Below are positions 1 through 8,420 of a DNA stretch of 64,000 nucleotides, one piece after another. Under the pieces are notes generated by a model. That model was given only the letters and a program-made list of their open reading frames with translations, did no database searches and was not told the origin of the DNA. Origin of the DNA: an uncultured Clostridia bacterium (GTDB lineage Bacteria > Bacillota > Clostridia > Christensenellales > CAG-314); the NCBI GenBank assembly GCA_947628135.1, contig CANQYT010000002.1, positions 1 to 64,000 on the forward strand, in the 5' to 3' direction. How positions within the stretch are numbered: the first letter of the stretch is position 1; each line of letters starts with the position of its first letter. The position numbers were made by a program, and so were the translations under genes.

Positions 1-227
1 CGGATTCGGTTGAGACCTTGGCGCTTTTGACGCGTCGCATTATGCTTGCATAGAATGCGACAAGGAAAATGCGACAAGAGTAGAGACCGAAAATTGTTTC
101 GCCCTCGGCGCGAGAAAAAACATATGGCGTATTTTAGCAATAATCAAATAGCGTTTCGTCGGACAGGGCAATCGACTCGTCGCAACGGGCGGTCGGTCTC
201 GGCGGCGAAAACAATGTAAAGGCAGTT

Positions 228-929
228 ATGAACAAATCGTTTTGCCGAAGCGAAATGCTTCTCGGCGAAGAAAAAATGAACAAACTCTATTCCGCGCACG
301 TCGCGGTGTTCGGCTTGGGCGGCGTAGGCAGTTACGTCGTCGAGGCGTTGGCGCGCGCAGGGGTGGGCAAACTGACGATAACGGACGGCGACGTCGTTGC
401 GGAAAGCAACGTCAACCGACAGCTTTACGCGTTGCATTCCACCATCGGGCGGTACAAGACGGAGGTTGCGGCGGAGCGCATAGCGGACATCAATCCCAAT
501 TGCATTGTGGACGCGCGCGCAACACGTTTCAACGAAACTACGGCTGAGCAATTCGACTTTGCCTCTTTCGACTGCGTTGCGGACGCGATAGACTCGGTGA
601 CGGACAAGTTGCTTTTGATTCGTTTGTGTACACAGCGCAGCACTCCCGTAGTAAGTTGTATGGGCGCGGGCAACAAATTGCACGCCGAACTGTTTCGCGC
701 GGCGGACATTTCCGAAACGCAGGTGTGCCCCCTTGCAAGGGTTATGCGCAGGGAATTGCGCGAACTCGGTATCACGCGCGGCGTCAGAGTAGTATTTTCC
801 GACGAACCGCCGATAAAACCGCGTTCGGAGAGCGTTTCGAGACGGCAAACGCCGGGCAGCGTGTCGTTCGTCCCCTCTGCGGCGGGGCTGCTTGTCGCCG
901 AAGAAATAGTGCGTATTTTGACAGAATAA
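228..929 (+). CDS. tcdA: tRNA threonylcarbamoyladenosine dehydratase (ThiF/E1-like, TcdA family)
   Basis: N-terminal SRxEMLLGEE followed by VAVFGLGGVGSYVVEALARAGVG nucleotide-binding motif and CMGAGNK, typical of TcdA/ThiF proteins. Confidence 0.88.
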   Translation: MNKSFCRSEMLLGEEKMNKLYSAHVAVFGLGGVGSYVVEALARAGVGKLTITDGDVVAESNVNRQLYALHSTIGRYKTEVAAERIADINPNCIVDARATRFNETTAEQFDFASFDCVADAIDSVTDKLLLIRLCTQRSTPVVSCMGAGNKLHAELFRAADISETQVCPLARVMRRELRELGITRGVRVVFSDEPPIKPRSESVSRRQTPGSVSFVPSAAGLLVAEEIVRILTE

Positions 930-931
930 AG

Positions 932-959
932 AAAGCGTCCCGATTCAAAGGGACGCTTT
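932..959. terminator. Rho-independent terminator hairpin
   Basis: AAAGCGTCCC-gattcaaa-GGGACGCTTT perfect 10-bp stem between convergent genes. Confidence 0.75.
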
Positions 960-996
960 TCCGTTTTTTGAGTATGCCTGCGCAAGTTTTGCGGCG

Positions 997-3657
997 TTAT
1001 TTTTTTGTGCGGAATTTTCCGCGCACGGCGTTTACAATTAGTTTTTGAATTTCCACAAGGGGAATGATGGAAAGGGCAAGCGCGAGCGCGGTGAAATATT
1101 CCACTGCGGAAATATCCACAAAACCGAACGCGGTGTTCAGCCCGGGAATGTATATTACGGCGGTGGTGAGCGCAAGGCTCAACAGCATTGCTCCCCACAG
1201 CAGCCAATTCTGATGTTTTATACGGAAGATACTTCCCGTCATACTGCGAGCGTTGTATGCGTGGAAAATTTCCGTCATACTCATCGCGAGGAACGCCATT
1301 GTCATTCCCTGTTCGGTGGAGTGCCAATCTGCGCCTTCGAGGTGCGCTCCGACAAAGTAGGCGGCAAGAGTTATTCCCGCGACGTACAGCCCGTGTACAA
1401 TTACGTTTACACCCAATCCGCCTGCGAATATTCCCTCCTTTTTGAGCCGCGGCGGACGATTCATTACGTTTGCTTCGGCTTTTTCCGTACCAAGCGCAAC
1501 GGCAGGCAGCGTGTCGGTGATGAGGTTTATCCACAGTAGGTGAGCGGGGCGCAACAGCGTAAAACCGCACAGCGTGGACACAAACACGGCAAGCACTTCG
1601 GCAAGGTTGCTGGACAGCAAAAACTGTATCGCTTTGCGAATGTTGTCGTAAATACGTCGCCCTTCGCCTACGGCTGTCACTATCGTCGCGAAGTTGTCGT
1701 CCGTCAGAATCATATCGGCGGTATTTTTTGTGACGTCCGTTCCCGTTATGCCCATACCGACGCCGATGTCGGCGCTTTTTATCGAAGGCGCGTCGTTTAC
1801 GCCGTCCCCCGTCATCGCGCACACTTTACCCAACTTTTTCCAAGCGTTGACAATGCGTACTTTGTGTTCGGGTTGCACGCGCGCGTACACCGAGTACTGC
1901 GCTATGCGGCTTTCAAATTCCTCATCGCTCATTTTGTCGAGAGCAGAGCCGAGTATCGCCTGACTTGCGTCGGAGATTATACCCAATTGCAGCGCTATCG
2001 CTACGGCGGTGTCGATGTGGTCGCCCGTTATCATTATCGGGCGTATTCCCGCCTGCTTGCAACGGACTATCGCGTCGGAAACTTCGGTGCGCACGGGGTC
2101 TATCATTCCGCACATTCCCACGAAAACCAACCCCATTTCGATTTTTTGCGCCGAAACGTCGTCGGGAAGCGCGTCGTAACGTTTGTACGCCACGGCAAGC
2201 ACGCGCAGAGCCTTGTCCGCCATTTGTTTGTTGCGGGCGAGTATTTCCGCTTTCAGTTGTTCGGTCATCGCCGTTTCTTTGCCGTCAACGAAAGCGGCGG
2301 TGCAACGCGCGAGTATTTCGTCGGGCGCGCCCTTTGTGTATTGCACAACGCCTTGTTCCGTTTTGTGAAGCGTACTCATCATCTTGCGCAAACTGTCGAA
2401 AGGCGCTTCCGCCACGCGCGGAGTTGCGTTTTGCAAGTCCGTCTTGTTGAGTCCCATCGACAAAGCAAAGTCCACAAGCGCGCATTCCGTCGGCTCGCCC
2501 ACGGCGCGTTGGTCGCTTACCTGTGCGTCACAGCACAGCGCCATTGCCGTTGCGAGCAATTTTTCGTCGCTGCCGTACGTTTCGGTTACGGTCATTTTGT
2601 TCTGCGTAAGAGTACCCGTCTTGTCCGAGCATATTATCTCCGCGCAGCCGAGCGTTTCCACAGCCGTCATTTTGCGTATTACGGCGTGTTTTTTGCTCAT
2701 ATTCGTCACGCCGATAGACAGCACGATGGTGACGACCGTCGCAAGTCCCTCGGGGATAGCCGCCACCGCAAGTCCTATCGCGACAAGTAGCGAATCCATC
2801 AATATGTCCACGTCGAAGCCGTTGCCGCTGACGTAACTCATCAGCAACTTAAACAGGAAGATGAACACGGAAATGCCTATCACTACGTAGGTGAGCACTT
2901 TGGACAGTTGCGCCATCTTGATTTGCAAAGGAGTCCTTTCTTCCTTGGTGGTGGCGAGAACGTTTGCGATCTTGCCCATTTCCGTTTTCATAGCGGCAGC
3001 CACGACTACGGCTTTTGCTCTGCCGTAGGCGATAGAACTGCCCATAAAAAGCATATTTTTACGGTCGCCGAGGGGCGCGTCTTTGCAAATCACGTCGGAT
3101 ATTTTGTCTACGGGCACGCTTTCTCCCGTAAGAGCCGACTCTTCCGCTTTGCAACTTGCCGCTTCGAGAATACGGCAGTCGGCGGGTACGCTGTCTCCCG
3201 CTTCCAGCAAAACGACGTCGCCCACAACTATGTCGCAACTGTCCACAAAGAGCATTTTTCCGCCGCGAAGCACTTTGCACTTGGATTCCGTCATAGATTG
3301 CAACGCTTTTATCGCTTGTTCCGCTTTGCTTTCCTGTATCACGCCGAGCGTAGCGTTTAGCAGGACAACTACCGCGATAATTATCACGTCGGCGAAAGAT
3401 TCCTTTTCGTTGGCGGGGTTTGCGTTGTTTACGAGGGTAAGCGCAAGGCTTACTACGGCAGCCACAAGCAAAATGATTATCATCGGGTCGGCAAGTTGTT
3501 TCAGAAACTTAACGACGACGTTTTGCTTTTTGCCCTCTGCAAGTTTGTTTTTGCCGTTGGTCTGCAAACGCGTCGCCGCCTCTTCTTCCGTCAGACCTGT
3601 TTGTGCGGAACGGACGTTTTCAAGCGTTTGCTCGACGGTTTGTTTGTAAAATTCCAT
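997..3657 (-). CDS. P-type (P2A, calcium/manganese-type) cation-transporting ATPase
   Basis: DKTGTLTQNKM phosphorylation motif, TGES, MTGDGVNDAPSIKSADIGVGMG; start MEFYKQTVEQ preceded by AGGAGAAG. Confidence 0.92.
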   Translation of the reverse strand: MEFYKQTVEQTLENVRSAQTGLTEEEAATRLQTNGKNKLAEGKKQNVVVKFLKQLADPMIIILLVAAVVSLALTLVNNANPANEKESFADVIIIAVVVLLNATLGVIQESKAEQAIKALQSMTESKCKVLRGGKMLFVDSCDIVVGDVVLLEAGDSVPADCRILEAASCKAEESALTGESVPVDKISDVICKDAPLGDRKNMLFMGSSIAYGRAKAVVVAAAMKTEMGKIANVLATTKEERTPLQIKMAQLSKVLTYVVIGISVFIFLFKLLMSYVSGNGFDVDILMDSLLVAIGLAVAAIPEGLATVVTIVLSIGVTNMSKKHAVIRKMTAVETLGCAEIICSDKTGTLTQNKMTVTETYGSDEKLLATAMALCCDAQVSDQRAVGEPTECALVDFALSMGLNKTDLQNATPRVAEAPFDSLRKMMSTLHKTEQGVVQYTKGAPDEILARCTAAFVDGKETAMTEQLKAEILARNKQMADKALRVLAVAYKRYDALPDDVSAQKIEMGLVFVGMCGMIDPVRTEVSDAIVRCKQAGIRPIMITGDHIDTAVAIALQLGIISDASQAILGSALDKMSDEEFESRIAQYSVYARVQPEHKVRIVNAWKKLGKVCAMTGDGVNDAPSIKSADIGVGMGITGTDVTKNTADMILTDDNFATIVTAVGEGRRIYDNIRKAIQFLLSSNLAEVLAVFVSTLCGFTLLRPAHLLWINLITDTLPAVALGTEKAEANVMNRPPRLKKEGIFAGGLGVNVIVHGLYVAGITLAAYFVGAHLEGADWHSTEQGMTMAFLAMSMTEIFHAYNARSMTGSIFRIKHQNWLLWGAMLLSLALTTAVIYIPGLNTAFGFVDISAVEYFTALALALSIIPLVEIQKLIVNAVRGKFRTKK

Positions 3658-3675
3658 ATTCTTCTCCTGATTTTG

Positions 3676-3711
3676 AAAAAAACTCACGCAACCGTTTTCG
3701 GCTGCGTGAGT
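3676..3711 (-). terminator. Intrinsic terminator in the leader of the P-type ATPase (probable riboswitch expression platform)
   Basis: Minus strand: ACTCACGCA-gccgaaaacggt-TGCGTGAGT followed by T7. Confidence 0.7.
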
Positions 3712-3790
3712 CTCATCGTTTCAAACAATGCCAGACTTGTCGTCGGTTGTTGGCAGTTGTTGCGCGTAGGCGTCGATTACTCCCTCACGG
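3705..3790 (-). promoter_or_regulatory. Candidate yybP-ykoY (manganese) riboswitch aptamer
   Basis: Minus-strand leader CCGUGAGGGAGUAAUCGACGCC...GAUGAGACUCACG: P1 (CGUGAG/CUCACG) flanked by GGAGUA and GAGAC-type conserved segments; the 3' P1 strand is shared with the downstream terminator; gene is a P-type ATPase. Confidence 0.6.
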
Positions 3791-3804
3791 TTATTTTCGA
3801 GGCT

Positions 3805-3833
3805 ATGATAACACATTGCAAAGCGGTTGTCAA
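3805..3833 (-). promoter_or_regulatory. Sigma-A-type promoter for P-type ATPase
   Basis: TTGACA-N17-TATCAT on the minus strand. Confidence 0.7.
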
Positions 3834-3856
3834 CAACAAATCGCGTGTGGTATAAT
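3827..3856 (+). promoter_or_regulatory. Sigma-A-type promoter for acyl-ACP thioesterase
   Basis: TTGTCA-N18-TATAAT; overlaps the -35 of the divergent promoter. Confidence 0.65.
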
Positions 3857-3909
3857 GATATATATGTTTGCCGACGGACAAAGTTTCATCGGATACGGAG
3901 GAGTAAATT

Positions 3910-4668
3910 ATGTTGCCCGCAAAAACGTTTTTGACGACAGACTGTTTGCTGTACGAAAGTAATTTCGACGTAAGCGGCGTTTTGAAACTTCATCGCGTGA
4001 TGGAGTTTTTGCAGGACGCCGCGGGTGCGCACGCCGCAAATCTCGGTTTCGGGTGGGACAATCTGGACGCAACGGGGTGTCTTTGGGTGCTGTCCAAGTT
4101 GAAGATACGTTTCGACACGCCCATAGGTAAAGACGTAAAACGTTTTACGCTGTATACTTGGCCCTTGAAACCGACGCGTTTCTTTGCGGAACGCTGTTTC
4201 GTTGCGGTAAATGAAGCGGGCGAACAACTCTTTTGCGCAACGTCCGTTTGGTTGGTCATCGACCGCGACACGCGCAGGATAGTCTCCCCGGACAGGCTTG
4301 AAGCGCTTTGCAATTGCGACTACGACGACGCCCACTGCGACGTTTTGCCGCAATTTGAAAGGGTGCGCCGCGACGAAATGTACGAATTTTGTTACGACAG
4401 GACCATTCGGCGCAGCGACCTTGACGTAAACGGACACGCCAACAACACCAATTACGTAAACTACGCGCTGGACGCGCTAAGTACGGACGAGATCGTATCG
4501 GAAATGGAAATAGTGTATCAAAAGGAACTTATTCTCGGCGACGTCGTGCATATTTACGGCAAGCGCGACGGTAACTCCGCTTACGTTGTCGGCGAGCGCG
4601 GCGAAACCTGCTTCACGGTGAAGTTTACGCTTGCCCCAAGCAGTAAACGCGCACCCGCCGAGCAATAG
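3910..4668 (+). CDS. Acyl-ACP thioesterase family protein
   Basis: Two hot-dog halves: HRVMEFLQDAAGAHAANLG... and RRSDLDVNGHANNTNYVNYALDAL motif typical of FatA-like thioesterases. Confidence 0.85.
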   Translation: MLPAKTFLTTDCLLYESNFDVSGVLKLHRVMEFLQDAAGAHAANLGFGWDNLDATGCLWVLSKLKIRFDTPIGKDVKRFTLYTWPLKPTRFFAERCFVAVNEAGEQLFCATSVWLVIDRDTRRIVSPDRLEALCNCDYDDAHCDVLPQFERVRRDEMYEFCYDRTIRRSDLDVNGHANNTNYVNYALDALSTDEIVSEMEIVYQKELILGDVVHIYGKRDGNSAYVVGERGETCFTVKFTLAPSSKRAPAEQ

Positions 4669-4852
4669 TCGCATTTCCGCTTGTGACGTACGCACTCGGC
4701 GAAACGGCACGCAAACTTTTTCGGCAGTCTTTCACGCAAACGCAGCGACCGCGGCGCGTACCCGTCGGATCTTGCGAAAAATTACGGCTGCAAGGGAAAA
4801 TTTGCGAAGTCGTCCGCCTCAAAAGCGAAATAATTTTTTTGTTACTTTTTGT

Positions 4853-4890
4853 CTTTTAGTCTTGCCTAAAAGCGTGTTTTAGTGTAAACT
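4853..4890 (+). promoter_or_regulatory. Promoter overlapped by inverted repeat CTTTTAG-N6-CTAAAAG
   Basis: TTGCCT-N17-TAAACT upstream of 4919 CDS; palindrome overlaps the -35. Confidence 0.5.
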
Positions 4891-4918
4891 ATTTAGTTGT
4901 GTACTACGAGGAGGAACT

Positions 4919-5467
4919 ATGAACAAAGCGGTTGCCGTTGTCGGTATGTGCGGTTCGGGCAAAAGCGTGCTGTGCAAGTATTTTACTGATATGGGTTGGA
5001 ACAGCGTCTATTTCGGAGGCGTGGCGGTTTCGCAGTTGCAAAAAAACAATATACCCGTCAACGAAGCTAACGAGCGTAAAGTGCGCGAGCAACTCCGCCG
5101 CGATCTCGGTATGGGCGCGTTTGCCGTCGTCCTCAAAGACGAGATAATGGACAAACTGCAAAAAGGCAATGTGGTGCTGGACGGACTGTACAGTTGGAGC
5201 GAATACGTTATACTGAAAAATTTGTTGGGAGACAATTTGATAATTCTCGCGGTGGTGACTAACAGCGAAATACGCAAACAGCGTCTCGCAAACCGCAGCG
5301 TTCGTCCGCTCAGTCCCGAAATGGTAGACAGCCGCGACATAGCGGAAATCGAACATTCCGAAAAGGGCGGTCCGATAGCCAAAGCAGACTACTACGTCAC
5401 AAACAACGGCACGGAAGCGCAACTCAAAGCCCAATTCGAAGAATTTATGAAGTGGCTGAACAGATAG
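4919..5467 (+). CDS. P-loop nucleotide kinase-like protein (dephospho-CoA kinase/adenylate kinase-like AAA)
   Basis: VVGMCGSGKSVLCKYF Walker A; VVLDGLYSWSEY; overall kinase-like length. Confidence 0.6.
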   Translation: MNKAVAVVGMCGSGKSVLCKYFTDMGWNSVYFGGVAVSQLQKNNIPVNEANERKVREQLRRDLGMGAFAVVLKDEIMDKLQKGNVVLDGLYSWSEYVILKNLLGDNLIILAVVTNSEIRKQRLANRSVRPLSPEMVDSRDIAEIEHSEKGGPIAKADYYVTNNGTEAQLKAQFEEFMKWLNR

Positions 5468-5877
5468 TTCCCGCTTCACTCGGCAAAACTACTCGTATCA
5501 TTCCTCATTTCCAATAAAAACGTTTAAGTGAGCGGTTTGACAGGCAAGTCAAGCCGCTTGTCATTTGTATACTGTGCGGTCGCATCACCGACAATTTCCG
5601 CGGCGGCACGGTCGATTGCTTTGCACAACTCTCCTCAACGGACGGAGCGTTTTATCCGCAAAAGGCGTAGAACAATTTGTTCTGCGTTTTTTTTGTTAAA
5701 TTCACTGCGATTTCGTACGAAACGTTGAATTTTAGTTTGTTTTGCGCCGTTTCCCGATAGAGCCTCCGCAGGCGTGCCCTCGGATATTTTCGCCATCTGC
5801 GCATTTATTACAATGTAAACTCTCGGATACGTTCGAAAACGTATGCAATTAAGCCGCAAATAATTTTGTCAAAATAG

Positions 5878-5924
5878 TTGACACGGTGTCAGAATAGTGC
5901 TATTTTGTTGTTGACACGGCGTCA
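5878..5924 (+). promoter_or_regulatory. tetR-family promoter with two operator copies
   Basis: Direct repeat TTGACACGG(T/C)GTCAGAATA; palindromes TGACACGGTGTCA at 5879-5891 and 5912-5924 (33 bp apart); TTGACA-N17-TATTTT promoter embedded. Confidence 0.7.
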
Positions 5925-5950
5925 GAATACCGCGCGACAAGGAGAATCCA

Positions 5951-6580
5951 ATGCCCAAAAGTTCCAAAGAATTGACAAACGCGAGGAAGGAAGAAATCGT
6001 AAACGCCTGTGAAAAACTTTACGAAACGATGAGTTTCAAGGAAATCACCGTCAAGGACATAGGCGCAGTCACTTCCTTTACTCGCACGTCAGTATACAAC
6101 TATTTTCATACGAAAGAGGAAATTTTCCTCGCCCTGCTCAAAAGGGAATACGAAAAGTGGATAAAGGATATAAACGCGCTCGTCGAAAACAACGCCGCGC
6201 TGTCCGTTGAGGAGTTTGCCTCGTCCCTTGCGAGCATTCTCGACCGCCGCAAACTTCTTTTGAAACTGATGACGATGAACAATTACGATATGGAGGAAAA
6301 CAGCCGCCCCGAAAACCTTGCCGAGTTCAAGCAAGTCTACGGCGAATCGATAAACGCGCTGGACAGATGTTTTGCAAAGTTTACGCGCCTTGCGGAAGCG
6401 GAGCGCCAAGAACTGCTGTATATTTTCCTGCCCTTTGTGTACGGTATCTATCCTTATGCGGAAGTCACAAAAAAGCAGCGCGTCGCAATGGCGCAAGCCA
6501 ACGTTGCTTTTAAGTATCATTCTGTCTACGAACTTACCTACAACTGCGTAAAAAACCTGCTGAAAGGCAAAGGAGAATAA
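5951..6580 (+). CDS. TetR/AcrR family transcriptional regulator
   Basis: N-terminal HTH: ACEKLYETMSFKEITVKDIGAVTSFTRTSVYNYFHTKEEIFLALL. Confidence 0.9.
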   Translation: MPKSSKELTNARKEEIVNACEKLYETMSFKEITVKDIGAVTSFTRTSVYNYFHTKEEIFLALLKREYEKWIKDINALVENNAALSVEEFASSLASILDRRKLLLKLMTMNNYDMEENSRPENLAEFKQVYGESINALDRCFAKFTRLAEAERQELLYIFLPFVYGIYPYAEVTKKQRVAMAQANVAFKYHSVYELTYNCVKNLLKGKGE

Positions 6581-6584
6581 AATT

Positions 6585-6653
6585 ATGAGCAAAAAAATTT
6601 TGGTAGCGTATTTTTCGGCGAGCGGTGTGACGAATAAGACGGCAAACCCGTAA
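6585..6653 (+). pseudogene. Truncated flavodoxin N-terminus
   Basis: ATG-initiated MSKKILVAYFSASGVTNKTANP* matches a flavodoxin FMN-binding start (KILVAYFSASGVTKK..), then stops after 22 codons. Confidence 0.65.
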
Positions 6654-6746
6654 TCGGCATTGCGCGGCTGTTCTATACGGCGATATGCAATATTTTAGTA
6701 CAAACGCTTAACAAAGTCATAAAAATCAAAAAAAAGGAGTTTTACT

Positions 6747-7499
6747 ATGAAGAAAATCACTCAGGACGCGGGAAGAAAGTCCCTCGGGGAATTTGCCCCC
6801 GATTTTGCGCATTTCAACGACGACGTTCTCTTCGGGGAGAATTGGAACAACCGCGACATAGACAACAAAACGCGCTGTATCGTCACAGTGGTGGCGCTTA
6901 TGTCGTCGGGCATCACCGATTCCTCGCTGCGCTATCATCTTGAAAACGCCAAGAAAGCAGGCGTGACGAAAAAGGAGATCGCCGCAATAGTCACCCACGT
7001 CGGGTTTTACGCGGGCTGGCCCAAAGCGTGGGCGGTGTTCAATATGGCAAAAGAGGTGTGGGCGCAAGAAACCGCGGCTACCGCAATGGAAGCGCACGCC
7101 AACGAGATGGTGTTCCCCATCGGCGCGCCCAACGACGGCTTTGCGCAGTATTTCAGCGGCAAGAGTTACCTCGCGCCCGTTTCCAAATCGCAGGTGGGCA
7201 TTTTCAACGTCACGTTCGAGCCCTCCTGCCGCAACAATTGGCATATCCACCACGCGGATAAAGGCGGCGGACAAATTCTCATTTGCGTTGCGGGGCGCGG
7301 TTACTATCGCGAGTGGGGCAAGCAAGCCGTGGAGATGAAACCGGGCGATTGCATAAATATCCCCGCAGGGGTAAAGCATTGGCACGGCGCGGCTAAGAAC
7401 AGTTGGTTCTCCCACCTTGCGATAGAAGTGCCCGGCGAAAACGCTTTCAACGAGTGGTTGGAAGCCGTCTCCGACGAAGAGTACGACAAACTGCCGTAA
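6747..7499 (+). CDS. Carboxymuconolactone decarboxylase-like domain fused to C-terminal cupin
   Basis: CMD segment (RCIVTVVALMSSGITDSSLRYHLENAKKAGVTKKEIAAIVTHVGFYAGWPKAW) followed by cupin (NNWHIHHADKGGGQILICVAGRG..PGDCINIPAGVKHWHG). Confidence 0.88.
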   Translation: MKKITQDAGRKSLGEFAPDFAHFNDDVLFGENWNNRDIDNKTRCIVTVVALMSSGITDSSLRYHLENAKKAGVTKKEIAAIVTHVGFYAGWPKAWAVFNMAKEVWAQETAATAMEAHANEMVFPIGAPNDGFAQYFSGKSYLAPVSKSQVGIFNVTFEPSCRNNWHIHHADKGGGQILICVAGRGYYREWGKQAVEMKPGDCINIPAGVKHWHGAAKNSWFSHLAIEVPGENAFNEWLEAVSDEEYDKLP

Positions 7500-7511
7500 G
7501 CGAGGCGCGAT

Positions 7512-7805
7512 ATGGCGTTGACGGTCAATATCTACTACACGGGAACAAACGGCAGCGCAAAGAAATTTGCGGAAGAGATGAACACAAGCGGACTTGCGGA
7601 AAAAGTACGCGCCGAAAAAGGCAATATTAGTTACGAATATTTTTTCCCTATGGACGATCGCGAGACGGTGCTGCTCATCGACGTCTGGGAAAGCAACGAG
7701 GCGCTTGCGCTTCACCACAAAAGTTCTATGATGAGGGAAATTGCCGCTCTCCGCGAGAAATATCATCTCAAAATGAGAGTACGCAAGTACGAAGAAATAG
7801 AGTAA
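7512..7805 (+). CDS. Putative quinol monooxygenase / antibiotic biosynthesis monooxygenase (ABM) domain protein
   Basis: Small ABM-like protein: ISYEYFFPMDDRETVLLIDVWESNEALALHHKSSMM. Confidence 0.75.
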   Translation: MALTVNIYYTGTNGSAKKFAEEMNTSGLAEKVRAEKGNISYEYFFPMDDRETVLLIDVWESNEALALHHKSSMMREIAALREKYHLKMRVRKYEEIE

Positions 7806-7822
7806 TTTTCAGGAGCGACAAA

Positions 7823-7906
7823 ATGAGCAGAACACAACTGTCGGTTGTTCTGCTAACAGTAGTAAGTTGTTTGATAATTATGCTTTCCGCTTGCGGCGGG
7901 CGGTAA
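7823..7906 (+). pseudogene. Orphan lipoprotein signal peptide (truncated lipoprotein gene)
   Basis: SD GGAG, then MSRTQLSVVLLTVVSCLIIMLSACGGR*: lipobox LSAC followed by stop. Confidence 0.6.
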
Positions 7907-8238
7907 TTGCCGCAAAAGCCTTTGTACCTTTCCGTGACGTTTTACCGTCGGGATAGACGGGAAATTGCGTCCAATGCGTTCGATTGGAAGTAAACGAAAG
8001 CGGTGCGGAATGGCTGAACTGCTTGACGTACTGACCATTTTCGCGGAAGTTAACAATTGAATAAAAACATCGATATGCAAAAACAGCGAAAATTTCCTCG
8101 CTGTTTTTTTTGCGAAATGTACTTTCAAGTGCAACACCAAAGATGTAAATCATATTTTCAAATGTAACGTCTTGTGAATCATATATCGAGCATAAGCAAA
8201 AAAAATGATGTATATCTCGGTTTTGAGGTCAATCGGAA

Positions 8239-8400
8239 ATGATTTTGACAGATAAGCAGATTCGAATGAACTTCCGACATCTTACCAAAGAAGAGCGACG
8301 GTGTGTACGGGAAAATTACAAAAACGGCAAATCTTGCAGAAAATTTGCCGTTTACGTATTATCAAGAAACAGTATTGTTCGGTTATTCGAAATAGTGCGT
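8239..8400 (+). mobile_element. Possible IS30-family transposase N-terminal remnant
   Basis: NFRHLTKEERRCVRENYKNGKSCRKFA resembles the IS30 HTH start (HLTxEERxxIxxLxxxGKSxRxIA); no intact DDE ORF follows. Confidence 0.4.
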
Positions 8401-8420
8401 CCTGTTTACGCGTTTGCCGC

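Noticed and set aside
425-1822. 465-aa minus-strand ORF
   Set aside because: Overlaps tcdA and the P-type ATPase in a shifted frame; basic low-complexity product.
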